Positions 30,922-39,373 of a stretch of 64,000 nt of DNA are shown one piece after another. The notes under the pieces were generated by a model. That model worked only from the letters and a program-made list of their open reading frames with translations, did no database searches and was not told the DNA's origin. How positions within the stretch are numbered: position 1 is the stretch's first letter; each line of letters begins with the position of its first letter. The position numbers and the translations under genes are program-made. Location: positions 3,619 through 67,618 of the forward strand of contig JAVBQF010000010.1 in assembly GCA_031549195.1 (NCBI GenBank), in the 5' to 3' direction. Origin of the DNA: JAVBQF01 sp031549195 (lineage in GTDB: Bacteria > Bacillota_I > Bacilli_A > RF39 > UBA660).

Positions 30922-32535
30922 ATGAAAAGATTTTTTAAATACAATTTTAAAGCTTTACTTACAACTATTGTAATTGCACTATTACTATTCTATCTAACAT
31001 TACCAGCACTTAATCTATCTAATCCAGGTTTTTGGATGTATATGTGTTTTATACTATTTATATATTTAATATTAAGCTTTGTTGGTGAAGGAAGTAGAAT
31101 GATTACTGGTCTTAAACAAGGAAGATTAGAAAAATTCCCTAAGTGGATTGCATATACCTTAGGTGGAATGGGAGTAGCTATATTATTAATGTTTTTATTA
31201 AATATTGCTTTATCACCTATGTTTAATTCAAAAAGTTATTCAAATAGAATTAAAATAACTGAAGGTATTACATTTGAGGAAGGTGTTGAAGAAGTAGATT
31301 TCAAACATGTACCACTTCTTGACAGAGACTCAACTAATAAAATAGGTGATAGAGTTATGGGAGAAATGCCAGAGCTTGTTTCACAGTTTTATGTTTCAAA
31401 TCTTTATACTCAAATAAACTATAAAGGTGAACAAATAAGAGTAACACCACTTGAATATGCTGATATGATTAAATACTTTACTAATAGAAAAGAAGGCGTA
31501 AAAGGTTATATAACAGTTAACTCAGTAACAGGAGAAGCAAAACTAGTTAAACTTGATAAAGGTATGAAATATATGCCATCAGCTATGTTCAATGAGAATT
31601 TATATAGAAAGTTGAGATTTGATTATCCAACACTTAATTTTGGTACTGAAAGTTTCGAACTTGATGAAGAGGGTAATCCATACTGGATTGTGCCAACTAT
31701 AAAGTATAGTGGTGTAGGATTGAAAGAAGAAATAACAGGTATTATTATTCTAAATCCAATTACAGGAGAGTCAACAAAATATGATGTAGAAGATGTTCCA
31801 GCATGGGTTGATCATGTTTATTCAGCTAGTCTAATACTTGAACAAGTAGATGACTGGGGTAAATATAACGGTGGATTCCTAAACTCAATCTTTGGTCAAA
31901 AAAATGTTGTATCTACAACAGAAGGATATAATTATACTGTTATGGGCGATGATGTATATCTATACACAGGAATTACATCTGTTGCGACTGATGAATCCAA
32001 CTTAGGATTTATACTTACAAATTTAAGAACAAAAGAAACAAATTACTATTTAGTTCCTGGGGCTGAAGAATATTCTGCTATGGCATCAGCAGAAGGTCAA
32101 GTGCAACAGATGAAATACACTGCATCTTTCCCACTACTAATTAATTTAAACAGTAAGCCAACATATTTAGTGTCACTAAAGGATAATGCAGGGCTTGTAA
32201 AAATGTATGCATTTGTTGATGTGGTAAATTATCAAAAAGTAGTTGTTACTGATTCCTCAAATGGAATAGTAGCAGCTGCAAATAATTATTTAAAATCTGA
32301 TACTAGTGTTGATGAAAACAAAGTAAAAACTAAAGAGATAAAAGTTAAAAGTATAACTCAAGTTCAAATAGAAGGAAACAGTTACTATTATATAGAGGAT
32401 ATTAGCAATATAAAATATAGAGTATCAATAAAGGTTAATGAAAATGCATTACCATTCTTAAAAGTAGGAGATACTATAACGGTAAGCTATAAACTAGAAG
32501 AAGAAGTGACTGAATTATTTAAACTAACAAAATAG
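30922..32535 (+). CDS. Conserved membrane protein with large extracytoplasmic domain, unknown
   Basis: The 537-residue protein has three membrane helices at the N-terminus (about 12-30, 36-56 and 76-96) and a long soluble domain outside. It contains conserved-looking motifs such as VSQFYVSNLYTQINYKGEQIRVTPLEYAD, KGYITVNSVTGEAKLV and GAEEYSAMASAEGQVQ. I recall similar uncharacterised proteins in Lachnospiraceae and other anaerobic Firmicutes. The function is not known. TAGGAGG precedes the ATG and an extended -10 (TGATATAAT, 30896-30904) lies just upstream. It is monocistronic with a strong terminator. Confidence 0.75.
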   Translation: MKRFFKYNFKALLTTIVIALLLFYLTLPALNLSNPGFWMYMCFILFIYLILSFVGEGSRMITGLKQGRLEKFPKWIAYTLGGMGVAILLMFLLNIALSPMFNSKSYSNRIKITEGITFEEGVEEVDFKHVPLLDRDSTNKIGDRVMGEMPELVSQFYVSNLYTQINYKGEQIRVTPLEYADMIKYFTNRKEGVKGYITVNSVTGEAKLVKLDKGMKYMPSAMFNENLYRKLRFDYPTLNFGTESFELDEEGNPYWIVPTIKYSGVGLKEEITGIIILNPITGESTKYDVEDVPAWVDHVYSASLILEQVDDWGKYNGGFLNSIFGQKNVVSTTEGYNYTVMGDDVYLYTGITSVATDESNLGFILTNLRTKETNYYLVPGAEEYSAMASAEGQVQQMKYTASFPLLINLNSKPTYLVSLKDNAGLVKMYAFVDVVNYQKVVVTDSSNGIVAAANNYLKSDTSVDENKVKTKEIKVKSITQVQIEGNSYYYIEDISNIKYRVSIKVNENALPFLKVGDTITVSYKLEEEVTELFKLTK

Positions 32536-32563
32536 CTGACAAATTTTATTTGTCAGCTTTTTC
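32534..32563. terminator. Terminator between convergent genes
   Basis: AGCTGACAAA and TTTGTCAGCT form a perfect 10-bp stem, followed by TTTTTC on the plus strand. The left arm begins at the stop codon of the membrane protein gene. Confidence 0.85.
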
Positions 32564-32594
32564 TTTGTGTATCAAACTTAACTCTTTTAACCTT

Positions 32595-33731
32595 CTATAA
32601 GCCATCACCCACAACATTTTGACTAAATGAAAAGTGCATGTTCTCTGGGTGCCTTTTACTATAACCATCAATTTGAACAATACCTTTATCGATAAGGGGC
32701 TCCATCATTCCTTTAAATAATTGTGATGGATGAATTTTAGGATTAAACCTATTATAGAAGGTTGAGAGGTCTAGTAAAGTACTATTTGAATTATTAGTCA
32801 ACATATATTGTAACATCTGCCTATCTTCAACACTTAAATCACAACTAGCAGCCCTTTGGATATGACCAACTATATATTCTTTTTCTAACTCGATTATTAC
32901 GTTATTTAACATATACTTTAAGAAAAAAGTTGCATTCTTGAAATCTTTTGTTTCCCTAATAACCCTGTAGTAGGAACTTTTGTCATGGTGTATTGCTCTA
33001 TTAAAAAGTGTAAATGGATATGCATCATTATTTAATAAGTACCATATACCTAATGTTCTAGATGCCCTTCCATTAACATCGAAGTATGGATGAATATATA
33101 CAAATTGAAAATGAATAAGCTGACTTCTAATAAAAGCACTCACAGGATCATCGTTTTCGTGACTTTGATTGATATACTCAATAAGGTTTTCCATCATAGC
33201 ATCTACATTTTCAGGGTGTGCTCCTTGAGCTGGTGCTATGTCTGGATTATTAGACCAATGAATATAAACAGGTGCATGCCTATATGAATTACCATCTAAC
33301 AATCTTTCATCTGAATCCAAAATATCGTCCGATAGAATTGTATACAATTCTAATAAGGAGACCTTATTTATATTTCGATGATTTAAAATATAACTGTACC
33401 CTCTTGCAAGATTAGTAATTCGTTGTTGTTGTTCACTTAGTATTCTCTCTTTATTTTGACCAGAACTTTTTGCATAGCTTGCAACAGTAGAAATACTGTC
33501 ATTATAGCCTTCAACTTCATTGTTATATTTTATTTCATATGGAAAAAGAATACTTTTTGCAAAATCAAGGCTTTGAAATTGATCTTCACCATCTAAAAAT
33601 TCTTTTAGTTCATCAATTAGTGGCTGAATTAATGCTTCGTAGTATCCAAAAGAAGTATTTTCTGATATTTTATTTTTATGATTTTCAACAAAAAATGGCA
33701 GCTTTGTTTTCTTAAGTGAATAATTGTTCAT
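32595..33731 (-). CDS. Fic family protein (probable AMP transferase)
   Basis: The 378-residue protein has a Fic core motif HPYFDVNGRASR starting at His214, compared with the usual HPFxDGNGRxxR: Phe becomes Tyr and the first Gly becomes Val. An upstream NNEVEGY (70-76) occupies the place of the inhibitory helix motif (S/T-x-x-x-E-G/N) with Asn instead of Ser or Thr. QLIHFQFVYIHPYF gives the typical helix before the motif. Fic enzymes transfer AMP or other phosphates to proteins. The C-terminal part (about 300-378) looks like a winged-helix domain. AAAGGA precedes the ATG. No antitoxin gene is adjacent. Confidence 0.88.
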   Translation of the reverse strand: MNNYSLKKTKLPFFVENHKNKISENTSFGYYEALIQPLIDELKEFLDGEDQFQSLDFAKSILFPYEIKYNNEVEGYNDSISTVASYAKSSGQNKERILSEQQQRITNLARGYSYILNHRNINKVSLLELYTILSDDILDSDERLLDGNSYRHAPVYIHWSNNPDIAPAQGAHPENVDAMMENLIEYINQSHENDDPVSAFIRSQLIHFQFVYIHPYFDVNGRASRTLGIWYLLNNDAYPFTLFNRAIHHDKSSYYRVIRETKDFKNATFFLKYMLNNVIIELEKEYIVGHIQRAASCDLSVEDRQMLQYMLTNNSNSTLLDLSTFYNRFNPKIHPSQLFKGMMEPLIDKGIVQIDGYSKRHPENMHFSFSQNVVGDGL

Positions 33732-34069
33732 ACTATCAGTCCTTTGTTGATAAGATATATTACCATAAACATATTACTTATTCAAGAAATATTGTCTAAA
33801 AGCTAATTTTAATAGAGATTATTAATATCTACGCATCTGAAAAATATTAGTTAGTAAAAACTTGAAATTTAGCTTTACAAGTTTATATTTAATATATCAT
33901 TTATCATTTCAACTATTTTGCTTTTCATAAAATCAATACCTTTAAGAATTTATTAACAGTGTAATTCTTTCATATAAATAATTATATTTCACTAAACATA
34001 AATTTTTAATACTTATAAATTGTAAAATGAGGTTTAATATATTATAATTACAATAGTAGGTGATAATAA
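33732..34069. other. AT-rich intergenic region, divergent promoters expected
   Basis: The 338 nt between the divergent Fic and lipoprotein genes hold no credible ORF. The segment is very AT-rich with many TTTAAT/ATAAAT stretches. Its end carries GGTGAT before the lipoprotein ATG. I see no clear operator or repeat. Confidence 0.5.
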
Positions 34070-34747
34070 ATGAATAAAAAAATGTTAATAACTAGTTTAA
34101 TATTAGTAATGTTAATTGCTTTAACTGGATGTTTTAGATTTGGTGATAGTAGTGATGGTAAAAAGTTTAAGGAAGAATATGAAGATTTAAATGGAAAGTT
34201 AAATGATGATGGTACTAGAAGTTATATGAGTATTACGATACCTGAAGAAAATCCTATTAAATATAGTTCGTATGAAGAAATAAATAAAGTTTTAAATGAA
34301 GGTACTGGCGTAATACTATTTGGGTTCCCAGAGTGCCCATGGTGTAGAAATGCTATTCCAGAATTACTAGCGATAGCAGAAGATTTAGAGCTTAAAACAA
34401 TCTATTACTTAAATAATAGAGAAGATAGAGACACACGAGTATTAGACGAGGAAGGTAATATTGTAGTTGAAAAAGAGGGAACAAGTGAATATTATAAATT
34501 ACTTGAAAAACTATCAGGTGTTGCATCTGAATACACTGGACTAAATGATGCGACTATAAAGAGAATATATTTTCCAACCGTAGTATTTGTTTTAAATGGT
34601 GAAATAATCGGATACCATGAAGCAACATTAGATTCACAAGAAGATCCATATATACCTTTGACTAAAGAACAAAAAGAAGAATTACAATTAATTTATAGAG
34701 ACTATATTGTTAAAGTACTCAATATAGCTTGCGACGAAGGATGCTAA
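34070..34747 (+). CDS. Thioredoxin-like lipoprotein
   Basis: The 225-residue protein has a lipoprotein signal peptide with lipobox LTGC (Cys21) and an acidic linker. A thioredoxin-like domain follows with the active-site motif CPWC in GFPECPWCRNAIPE, a LKTIYYLNNRED strand and a cis-Pro-like region RIYFPTVVFVLNG. The last residues, NIACDEGC, add two cysteines. It would act outside the membrane in thiol-disulfide exchange. The partner reductase is not visible. GGTGAT precedes the ATG. Confidence 0.85.
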   Translation: MNKKMLITSLILVMLIALTGCFRFGDSSDGKKFKEEYEDLNGKLNDDGTRSYMSITIPEENPIKYSSYEEINKVLNEGTGVILFGFPECPWCRNAIPELLAIAEDLELKTIYYLNNREDRDTRVLDEEGNIVVEKEGTSEYYKLLEKLSGVASEYTGLNDATIKRIYFPTVVFVLNGEIIGYHEATLDSQEDPYIPLTKEQKEELQLIYRDYIVKVLNIACDEGC

Positions 34748-34813
34748 AAGCATTCTTTTACTTTGAAAGAATAAAAGTATTTTATAATGAATATGTTTTA
34801 TTGGTGATAAGAC

Positions 34814-35125
34814 TTGGATACAAATAAAGTACAAATTGGAGATGTAATAACAGTAGAAACTAAAAGTCAAAAAGGTATTGGTACAAAAATAACAAAAGAA
34901 GGTGTTCTTTTATATCAAAAACCTGATGGTACATTTTTAGATTTAGATACTAACGATACATATTATGTTGGACCAAATAGATACCTGGATGTTGGAGACT
35001 CTTTTGTTTTAAAAGAGTTATTGAAACCATTCACCGGGTTACTTACTAAACCACAACAGGAAGCAGATATGCCTAAGTCCCAAATAAAAAGTATATATAG
35101 GTTAGTTTCAAAAAAAACAAAATAA
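34814..35125 (+). CDS. Small hypothetical protein (TTG start)
   Basis: The 103-residue soluble protein starts at TTG (34814), 5 nt after GGTGATAA. It contains KVQIGDVITVETKSQKGIGTKITKEGVLLYQKPDGTFLDLDTNDTYYV-like strand pairs of a small beta-barrel and a basic C-terminus. I do not recognise the family. It lies between the thioredoxin-like lipoprotein and feoA on the same strand and could be in their transcript. Confidence 0.55.
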   Translation: MDTNKVQIGDVITVETKSQKGIGTKITKEGVLLYQKPDGTFLDLDTNDTYYVGPNRYLDVGDSFVLKELLKPFTGLLTKPQQEADMPKSQIKSIYRLVSKKTK

Positions 35126-35160
35126 TAAGTGGATAGCCTCTCATATTTAACCAAACTAGG

Positions 35161-35187
35161 CCTTACTCATATATTAAAGTAGTAAGG
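35161..35187 (+). promoter_or_regulatory. Hairpin overlapping the feoA ribosome binding site
   Basis: CCTTACT (35161-35167) pairs with AGTAAGG (35181-35187); the last bases belong to AAGGAAGTGAAG, the ribosome binding region of feoA (ATG at 35198). The segment ahead of it contains a similar element (GCCTCTCATATTTAA at 35136 and GCCTTACTCATATATTAA at 35159). Confidence 0.4.
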
Positions 35188-35197
35188 AAGTGAAGAT

Positions 35198-35440
35198 ATG
35201 AGTATAAAAACGCTTAGAGATACAAATGTTGGTGATATTGTTAAAGTTAAAAAAGTAACATCAACTGGTGATATTAAAAGAAGATTATTGGATATTGGTC
35301 TCACTCCTGGTACAAAAATAGAAAATGCTTTTAAAAACCCATTTGGTGATATTGCAGCCTACGAAATAAGAGGAGCTTTAATTGCCATAAGGGATATAGA
35401 TAGCAGAAATATACTAGTTGAAGAGGTATCTTATGACTAA
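35198..35440 (+). CDS. feoA: Ferrous iron transport protein A
   Basis: The 80-residue SH3-like protein has the FeoA pattern VGDIVKVKKV, RRLLDIGLTPGTKIE and FGDIAAYEIRGALIAIRD. FeoA is a cytosolic partner of the FeoB transporter. The stop lies 8 nt inside feoB, so the two are translationally coupled. AAGGAAGTGAAG before the ATG is partly inside a hairpin, which could modulate translation. Confidence 0.95.
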   Translation: MSIKTLRDTNVGDIVKVKKVTSTGDIKRRLLDIGLTPGTKIENAFKNPFGDIAAYEIRGALIAIRDIDSRNILVEEVSYD

Positions 35441-37484
35441 GAAGATATCTAAGACATTATGCTTAGTAGGAAATCCAAATGTTGGAAAGTCTACAGTGTT
35501 TAATGCTTTAACTGGGATGAATCAGCATACAGGTAATTGGCCAGGAAAAACGGTTAGCAATGCATCTGGAGAATATAACTATAAAAATGAACATTATAAG
35601 ATATATGATTTGCCAGGAATATACTCACTTCTACCAAAAACAGAAGAAGAATTAGTTGCAAGAGACTTTATTTGCTTTGAAGAGTATGATGGAGTTGTTT
35701 TAGTATGTGATGCTCTTTGTTTAATGAGAAATCTAAATTTAGTATTGCAAGTACTTGAAATTACTTCCAATGTAATTGTTTGTATTAATCTTTTAGATGA
35801 AGCGAAAAAGAATAATATTGAGATAAATATTGATAAATTAAGTGATTTGCTTGGTGTAAAAGTAATAGGAATAACAGCAAGAGAAAAAATTGGTATGGAT
35901 GAACTACTTGAAAATATAAGTGAATTAAAAGAGGGACGCAAGAGAAATATATTAAGATATCCTAAAATTGAAGAGGAAATCAGTTTACTTGAGGATGCCT
36001 TAGATGGTGAAATAGAAGATATTAATAAGATTAGATGGGCAGCAATAAATGTCTTAAAGGATGATAGAACAGTTTTAAAATCGCTTAATATAAAAAATGA
36101 TAGACTAATAGAAAATAGTATTATACAAGTTAAGAGAAGTTTATTAGAAAAAGACATCTTAATTAATGAAATAGAAGACTATACTGTAGAAGTTATCAAT
36201 AACAAAGCAGAAGATATATCTAATAAAGTCGTAATGAATACTAGTGATAAAAGAAGTGATAAAAATAGAAAAATAGATAAGATAGTCACCAGTAAAGTGT
36301 TTGGTATACCCTTAATGCTATTAATGTTAGTAGTTATATTTTTTATAACAATAACTTTATCCAATTACCCCTCTGAATTACTATTTAATTTATTTAGATT
36401 TATAGAAGATCATTTATTTAACATATTATCACAGTTATTGCCAGATAGACTATGTGATATGCTAGTATTTGGTTTATATAGAACTCTCACTTGGGTAGTA
36501 TCTGTAATGCTCCCGCCTATGGCAATATTTTTCCCGCTTTTTACAATACTTGAGGACTTAGGATATCTACCTCGTATTGCATTTAATGTAGATAAAGCAT
36601 TTAGAAAATGTGATACTTGTGGAAAACAAGCGCTTACTATGTGTATGGGATTTGGGTGCAATGCTGTAGGAGTATCAGGAACAAGAATAATTGATTCTAA
36701 AAGAGAAAGATTAATTGCAATAATAACAAATTCTTTTGTTCCCTGTAATGGTAGATTCCCAACAATTATAGCAATCATATCAATGTTTATTGTAGGTATA
36801 TCTAATAGCCTAACACATTCTATATTAAGTGCTTTCGTTCTAACTTTAGTAATACTATTAGGTATCACTATGACATTTATTGTATCTTTATTCTTATCAA
36901 AAACATTTTTAAAAGGAGAACCATCTTCATTTATACTTGAATTGCCACCATATAGAAAACCAAAGTTTTTAAGTGTTATTGTAAGATCTTTATTAGATAG
37001 ATCATTGTTTGTATTAGGAAGAGCAGTAACTGTTGCAATACCTGCTGGTATTATTATTTGGTGTATGGCTAATATTACATTAGAAAATAAAAGCATCTTA
37101 CTACACTGTTCAGATTTTTTAGATCCCTTTGCCAGTTTGTTTGGTATGGATGGCGTAATATTATTAGCTTTTATACTAGGTTTTCCAGCAAATGAAATTG
37201 TAATTCCCATAATAATTATGAGCTATTTAAGATTAGGATCAATGACTGACTTATCTGATTTAGTAGCACTAAAAGAATTGCTAACTAATAATGGATGGAC
37301 AATAATGACTGCAATATCAGTTATAATCTTCTCGTTAATACATTTCCCCTGTTCAACTACTTGTATGACTATAAAAAAAGAAACTAGTTCGTTAAAATGG
37401 ACACTATTAGCTATTTTAATACCAACTATATGTGGTTTTTCTATTTGTTTTATAATTAACTTTTTATATAGATTGCTAATATAA
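35433..37484 (+). CDS. feoB: Ferrous iron transporter B (GTPase-permease)
   Basis: The 683-residue membrane protein has an N-terminal G domain with G1 GNPNVGKST (13-21), G3 DLPG and G4 NLLD, a helical linker domain, and membrane helices with the Gate motifs near ILEDLGYLPR and MCMGFGCNAVG. The transport segment includes several cysteines (KCDTCGKQ, MGFGCNAV, VPCNGR). It takes up Fe2+ under anaerobic conditions. The start at 35433 has AGAGG 7 nt upstream and overlaps feoA. A TTG start at 35418 is unlikely. Confidence 0.96.
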   Translation: MTKKISKTLCLVGNPNVGKSTVFNALTGMNQHTGNWPGKTVSNASGEYNYKNEHYKIYDLPGIYSLLPKTEEELVARDFICFEEYDGVVLVCDALCLMRNLNLVLQVLEITSNVIVCINLLDEAKKNNIEINIDKLSDLLGVKVIGITAREKIGMDELLENISELKEGRKRNILRYPKIEEEISLLEDALDGEIEDINKIRWAAINVLKDDRTVLKSLNIKNDRLIENSIIQVKRSLLEKDILINEIEDYTVEVINNKAEDISNKVVMNTSDKRSDKNRKIDKIVTSKVFGIPLMLLMLVVIFFITITLSNYPSELLFNLFRFIEDHLFNILSQLLPDRLCDMLVFGLYRTLTWVVSVMLPPMAIFFPLFTILEDLGYLPRIAFNVDKAFRKCDTCGKQALTMCMGFGCNAVGVSGTRIIDSKRERLIAIITNSFVPCNGRFPTIIAIISMFIVGISNSLTHSILSAFVLTLVILLGITMTFIVSLFLSKTFLKGEPSSFILELPPYRKPKFLSVIVRSLLDRSLFVLGRAVTVAIPAGIIIWCMANITLENKSILLHCSDFLDPFASLFGMDGVILLAFILGFPANEIVIPIIIMSYLRLGSMTDLSDLVALKELLTNNGWTIMTAISVIIFSLIHFPCSTTCMTIKKETSSLKWTLLAILIPTICGFSICFIINFLYRLLI

Positions 37485-37489
37485 TAATA

Positions 37490-37511
37490 AAGTGAATAAA
37501 ATTCACTTTTT
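37490..37511 (+). terminator. Terminator of feoAB
   Basis: AAGTGAAT (37490-37497) and ATTCACTT (37501-37508) pair around AAA, followed by T residues. Confidence 0.8.
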
Positions 37512-37566
37512 ATATTGAAAAAAAATCATTAATTGATATAATTCAATAGTATATATGGAGGATGTT

Positions 37567-38100
37567 ATGAATTTTGCAGCACAGTTATTATCAACTATAG
37601 GCGCCATATTGATGATTGTTGCAATACAGCTTCCAAAGAAAGATAAACTATTAATTTTTTATGGATTAGGTGGATTTTGCTTTGGGATTAGTTTTATCCT
37701 ATTAAAAGGATATCCGGGTGGTATTATATGTGTAATACTTGCTATGCAAACCTTTATTTCATATATTTATGAGAAGAAAAGTGAAATAGTACCTAAGTAT
37801 GTTATGTATTTAACACTATCTGTAGCGCTTATTGCAGGAATATACTCATATCAAAACATTTACAGTATTCTACCTCTTGCCTGCAGTATATTACACACTG
37901 CAATAATGATGCAAAAGGATATGAGAATACTTAGAATACTAAGATTTATAATACTAATATGCTGGATATTTTATGAAGTTATAATAGGAGCATATGCAGC
38001 AATCATTTCAGATAGTTTAGGTCTTATATCAACAGTAATAGCAATATATAGATTTGATATATTAAAAAGGAGTAAGAATAATGAAACAAAAAGAAAGTAA
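37567..38100 (+). CDS. YgjV-family inner membrane protein
   Basis: The 177-residue protein has about six membrane helices and the pattern of the YgjV family: MNFAAQLLSTIGAILMIVAIQ, a repeat of about 25-residue hydrophobic segments, and a short basic end (RFDILKRSK). The transported or bound molecule is unknown. GGAGG lies 5 nt before the ATG at 37567. The last 20 nt overlap the next gene. Confidence 0.75.
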   Translation: MNFAAQLLSTIGAILMIVAIQLPKKDKLLIFYGLGGFCFGISFILLKGYPGGIICVILAMQTFISYIYEKKSEIVPKYVMYLTLSVALIAGIYSYQNIYSILPLACSILHTAIMMQKDMRILRILRFIILICWIFYEVIIGAYAAIISDSLGLISTVIAIYRFDILKRSKNNETKRK

Positions 38101-38908
38101 AATAAATATAAATACTATAATTGTAGCAGTAATTGCCTTAGTAACTGTTATTGCAGTAGCATCAATATCATATGTTACCATTTCTTATATAAATAATAAT
38201 AAAGAAAGTAATAATGAAATAGAAGAAGAAAAGGAAGATACAAATAATAACATTGAAGATACTGGTGATATTGCAGATGATGAAGATAAGGAAGATACTA
38301 ATTTAAATAATTCTCAAAATAATGCTGAGAATAATAATAGTAGTTCCAATAATAATAATTCAACTGGTAATAATACTGAGAAAACTGATACTGGAAATAC
38401 AAATAGCAATAATAATCCAAATTCTACAAGTGAAAAAACAAAATTAACAGAAGAAGAATTTGTAGCATATATGCAATCACAAAATGACAGTATTACATCT
38501 AAAACCTTAGGTGATAAAGCTAAGGAAATATTTATAACAACAGTTGATTTTATATTCTATGGTGGAAAGATTAAAGGATATACATTCTCTGAATTAACAG
38601 ATAAAGCAAAGTTACAAGTACTAAAAATAGGTTTATCAATAGATAATAAAATAGAACAATACTTTCCAGGATATAAAGAGTCTTTATCAAGTACTTATTC
38701 AAAGGTAAAGGCCAAACTAGTAGAATTATACTTAGACTTAACAGTTAAATTGTGTGACACTATTGGAAGTAGTGCTTGTAATCAAGCAAAGATAGACTTT
38801 CAAAATATGAAAGATAGTTTTAGTATTACATGGGAGTTTATTAAAGATATTGGCATTTCTGCTATTTCTAAACTTGCTAGTTGGTATGAGATATATAGTG
38901 GAAAATAA
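38081..38908 (+). CDS. Membrane-anchored protein with Asn-rich linker, unknown
   Basis: The 275-residue protein has one N-terminal transmembrane helix (IIVAVIALVTVIAVASISYV, about 12-31), a long low-complexity linker rich in Asn, Glu, Asp and Thr (about 37-118) and a C-terminal helical domain of about 150 residues (LTEEEFVAYMQSQ, KLVELYLDLTVKLCDTIGS). The linker suggests an outside domain held away from the membrane. AAAGGAGTAAG lies before the ATG within ygjV. The function is unknown. Confidence 0.65.
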   Translation: MKQKESKININTIIVAVIALVTVIAVASISYVTISYINNNKESNNEIEEEKEDTNNNIEDTGDIADDEDKEDTNLNNSQNNAENNNSSSNNNNSTGNNTEKTDTGNTNSNNNPNSTSEKTKLTEEEFVAYMQSQNDSITSKTLGDKAKEIFITTVDFIFYGGKIKGYTFSELTDKAKLQVLKIGLSIDNKIEQYFPGYKESLSSTYSKVKAKLVELYLDLTVKLCDTIGSSACNQAKIDFQNMKDSFSITWEFIKDIGISAISKLASWYEIYSGK

Positions 38909-39290
38909 ATTTCCAGGGAATGAAAATCTGCAAAAAGCATTAACTAAGTTTAAAGACGATTTAAGAAAGCTATCTAAAGAAGAGCAAAAGGAAGCCATTG
39001 AGAAATATGTTAAAATAATAGATAATAAAATAGTAGAAATAGAAAGGAAAGAAAAAATGAAAAGCGGACAAGAAGAATTTTTTAATTTTATACTTGAAAG
39101 AGTAAAAGAGGGAAAAAAAGAAGACGCCAAAGCGTTGATGGTTGAGAGTTTCGAGCATCAAATGAACGGAACTTTTAATAAGGAATATGCTTTAGCTTTC
39201 ATGCCAAGAATGATATCTTTATTAAAAGAAGAGCATATTGAAGAAGTTAACAACATAATGAAACAATTCGCATCTAATACCAAAGAGTAA
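38886..39290 (+). CDS. Helical hypothetical protein (start uncertain)
   Basis: The frame encodes 135 residues from the ATG at 38886, rich in Lys and Glu and predicted helical (KLSKEEQKEAIEKYV, FFNFILERVKEG). The first part overlaps the end of the previous gene by 23 nt and has a poor ribosome binding site. A second ATG at 39057 has AAAGGAAAG 5 nt upstream and would give a 77-residue protein starting MKSGQEEFFN. Both may be used. I do not recognise the family. A terminator directly follows. Confidence 0.5.
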   Translation: MRYIVENKFPGNENLQKALTKFKDDLRKLSKEEQKEAIEKYVKIIDNKIVEIERKEKMKSGQEEFFNFILERVKEGKKEDAKALMVESFEHQMNGTFNKEYALAFMPRMISLLKEEHIEEVNNIMKQFASNTKE

Positions 39291-39312
39291 ACATCAAAAG
39301 AGATGTTTTTTC
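39290..39312 (+). terminator. Terminator before the ABC-F gene
   Basis: AAACATC and GATGTTT pair around AAAAGA, followed by TTTC and further T residues. Confidence 0.75.
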
Positions 39313-39373
39313 TTTTTCTATTTGCTAAATCTAAATATATATAGTAAAATCTATATAGTTTTGAGGTGAAATT

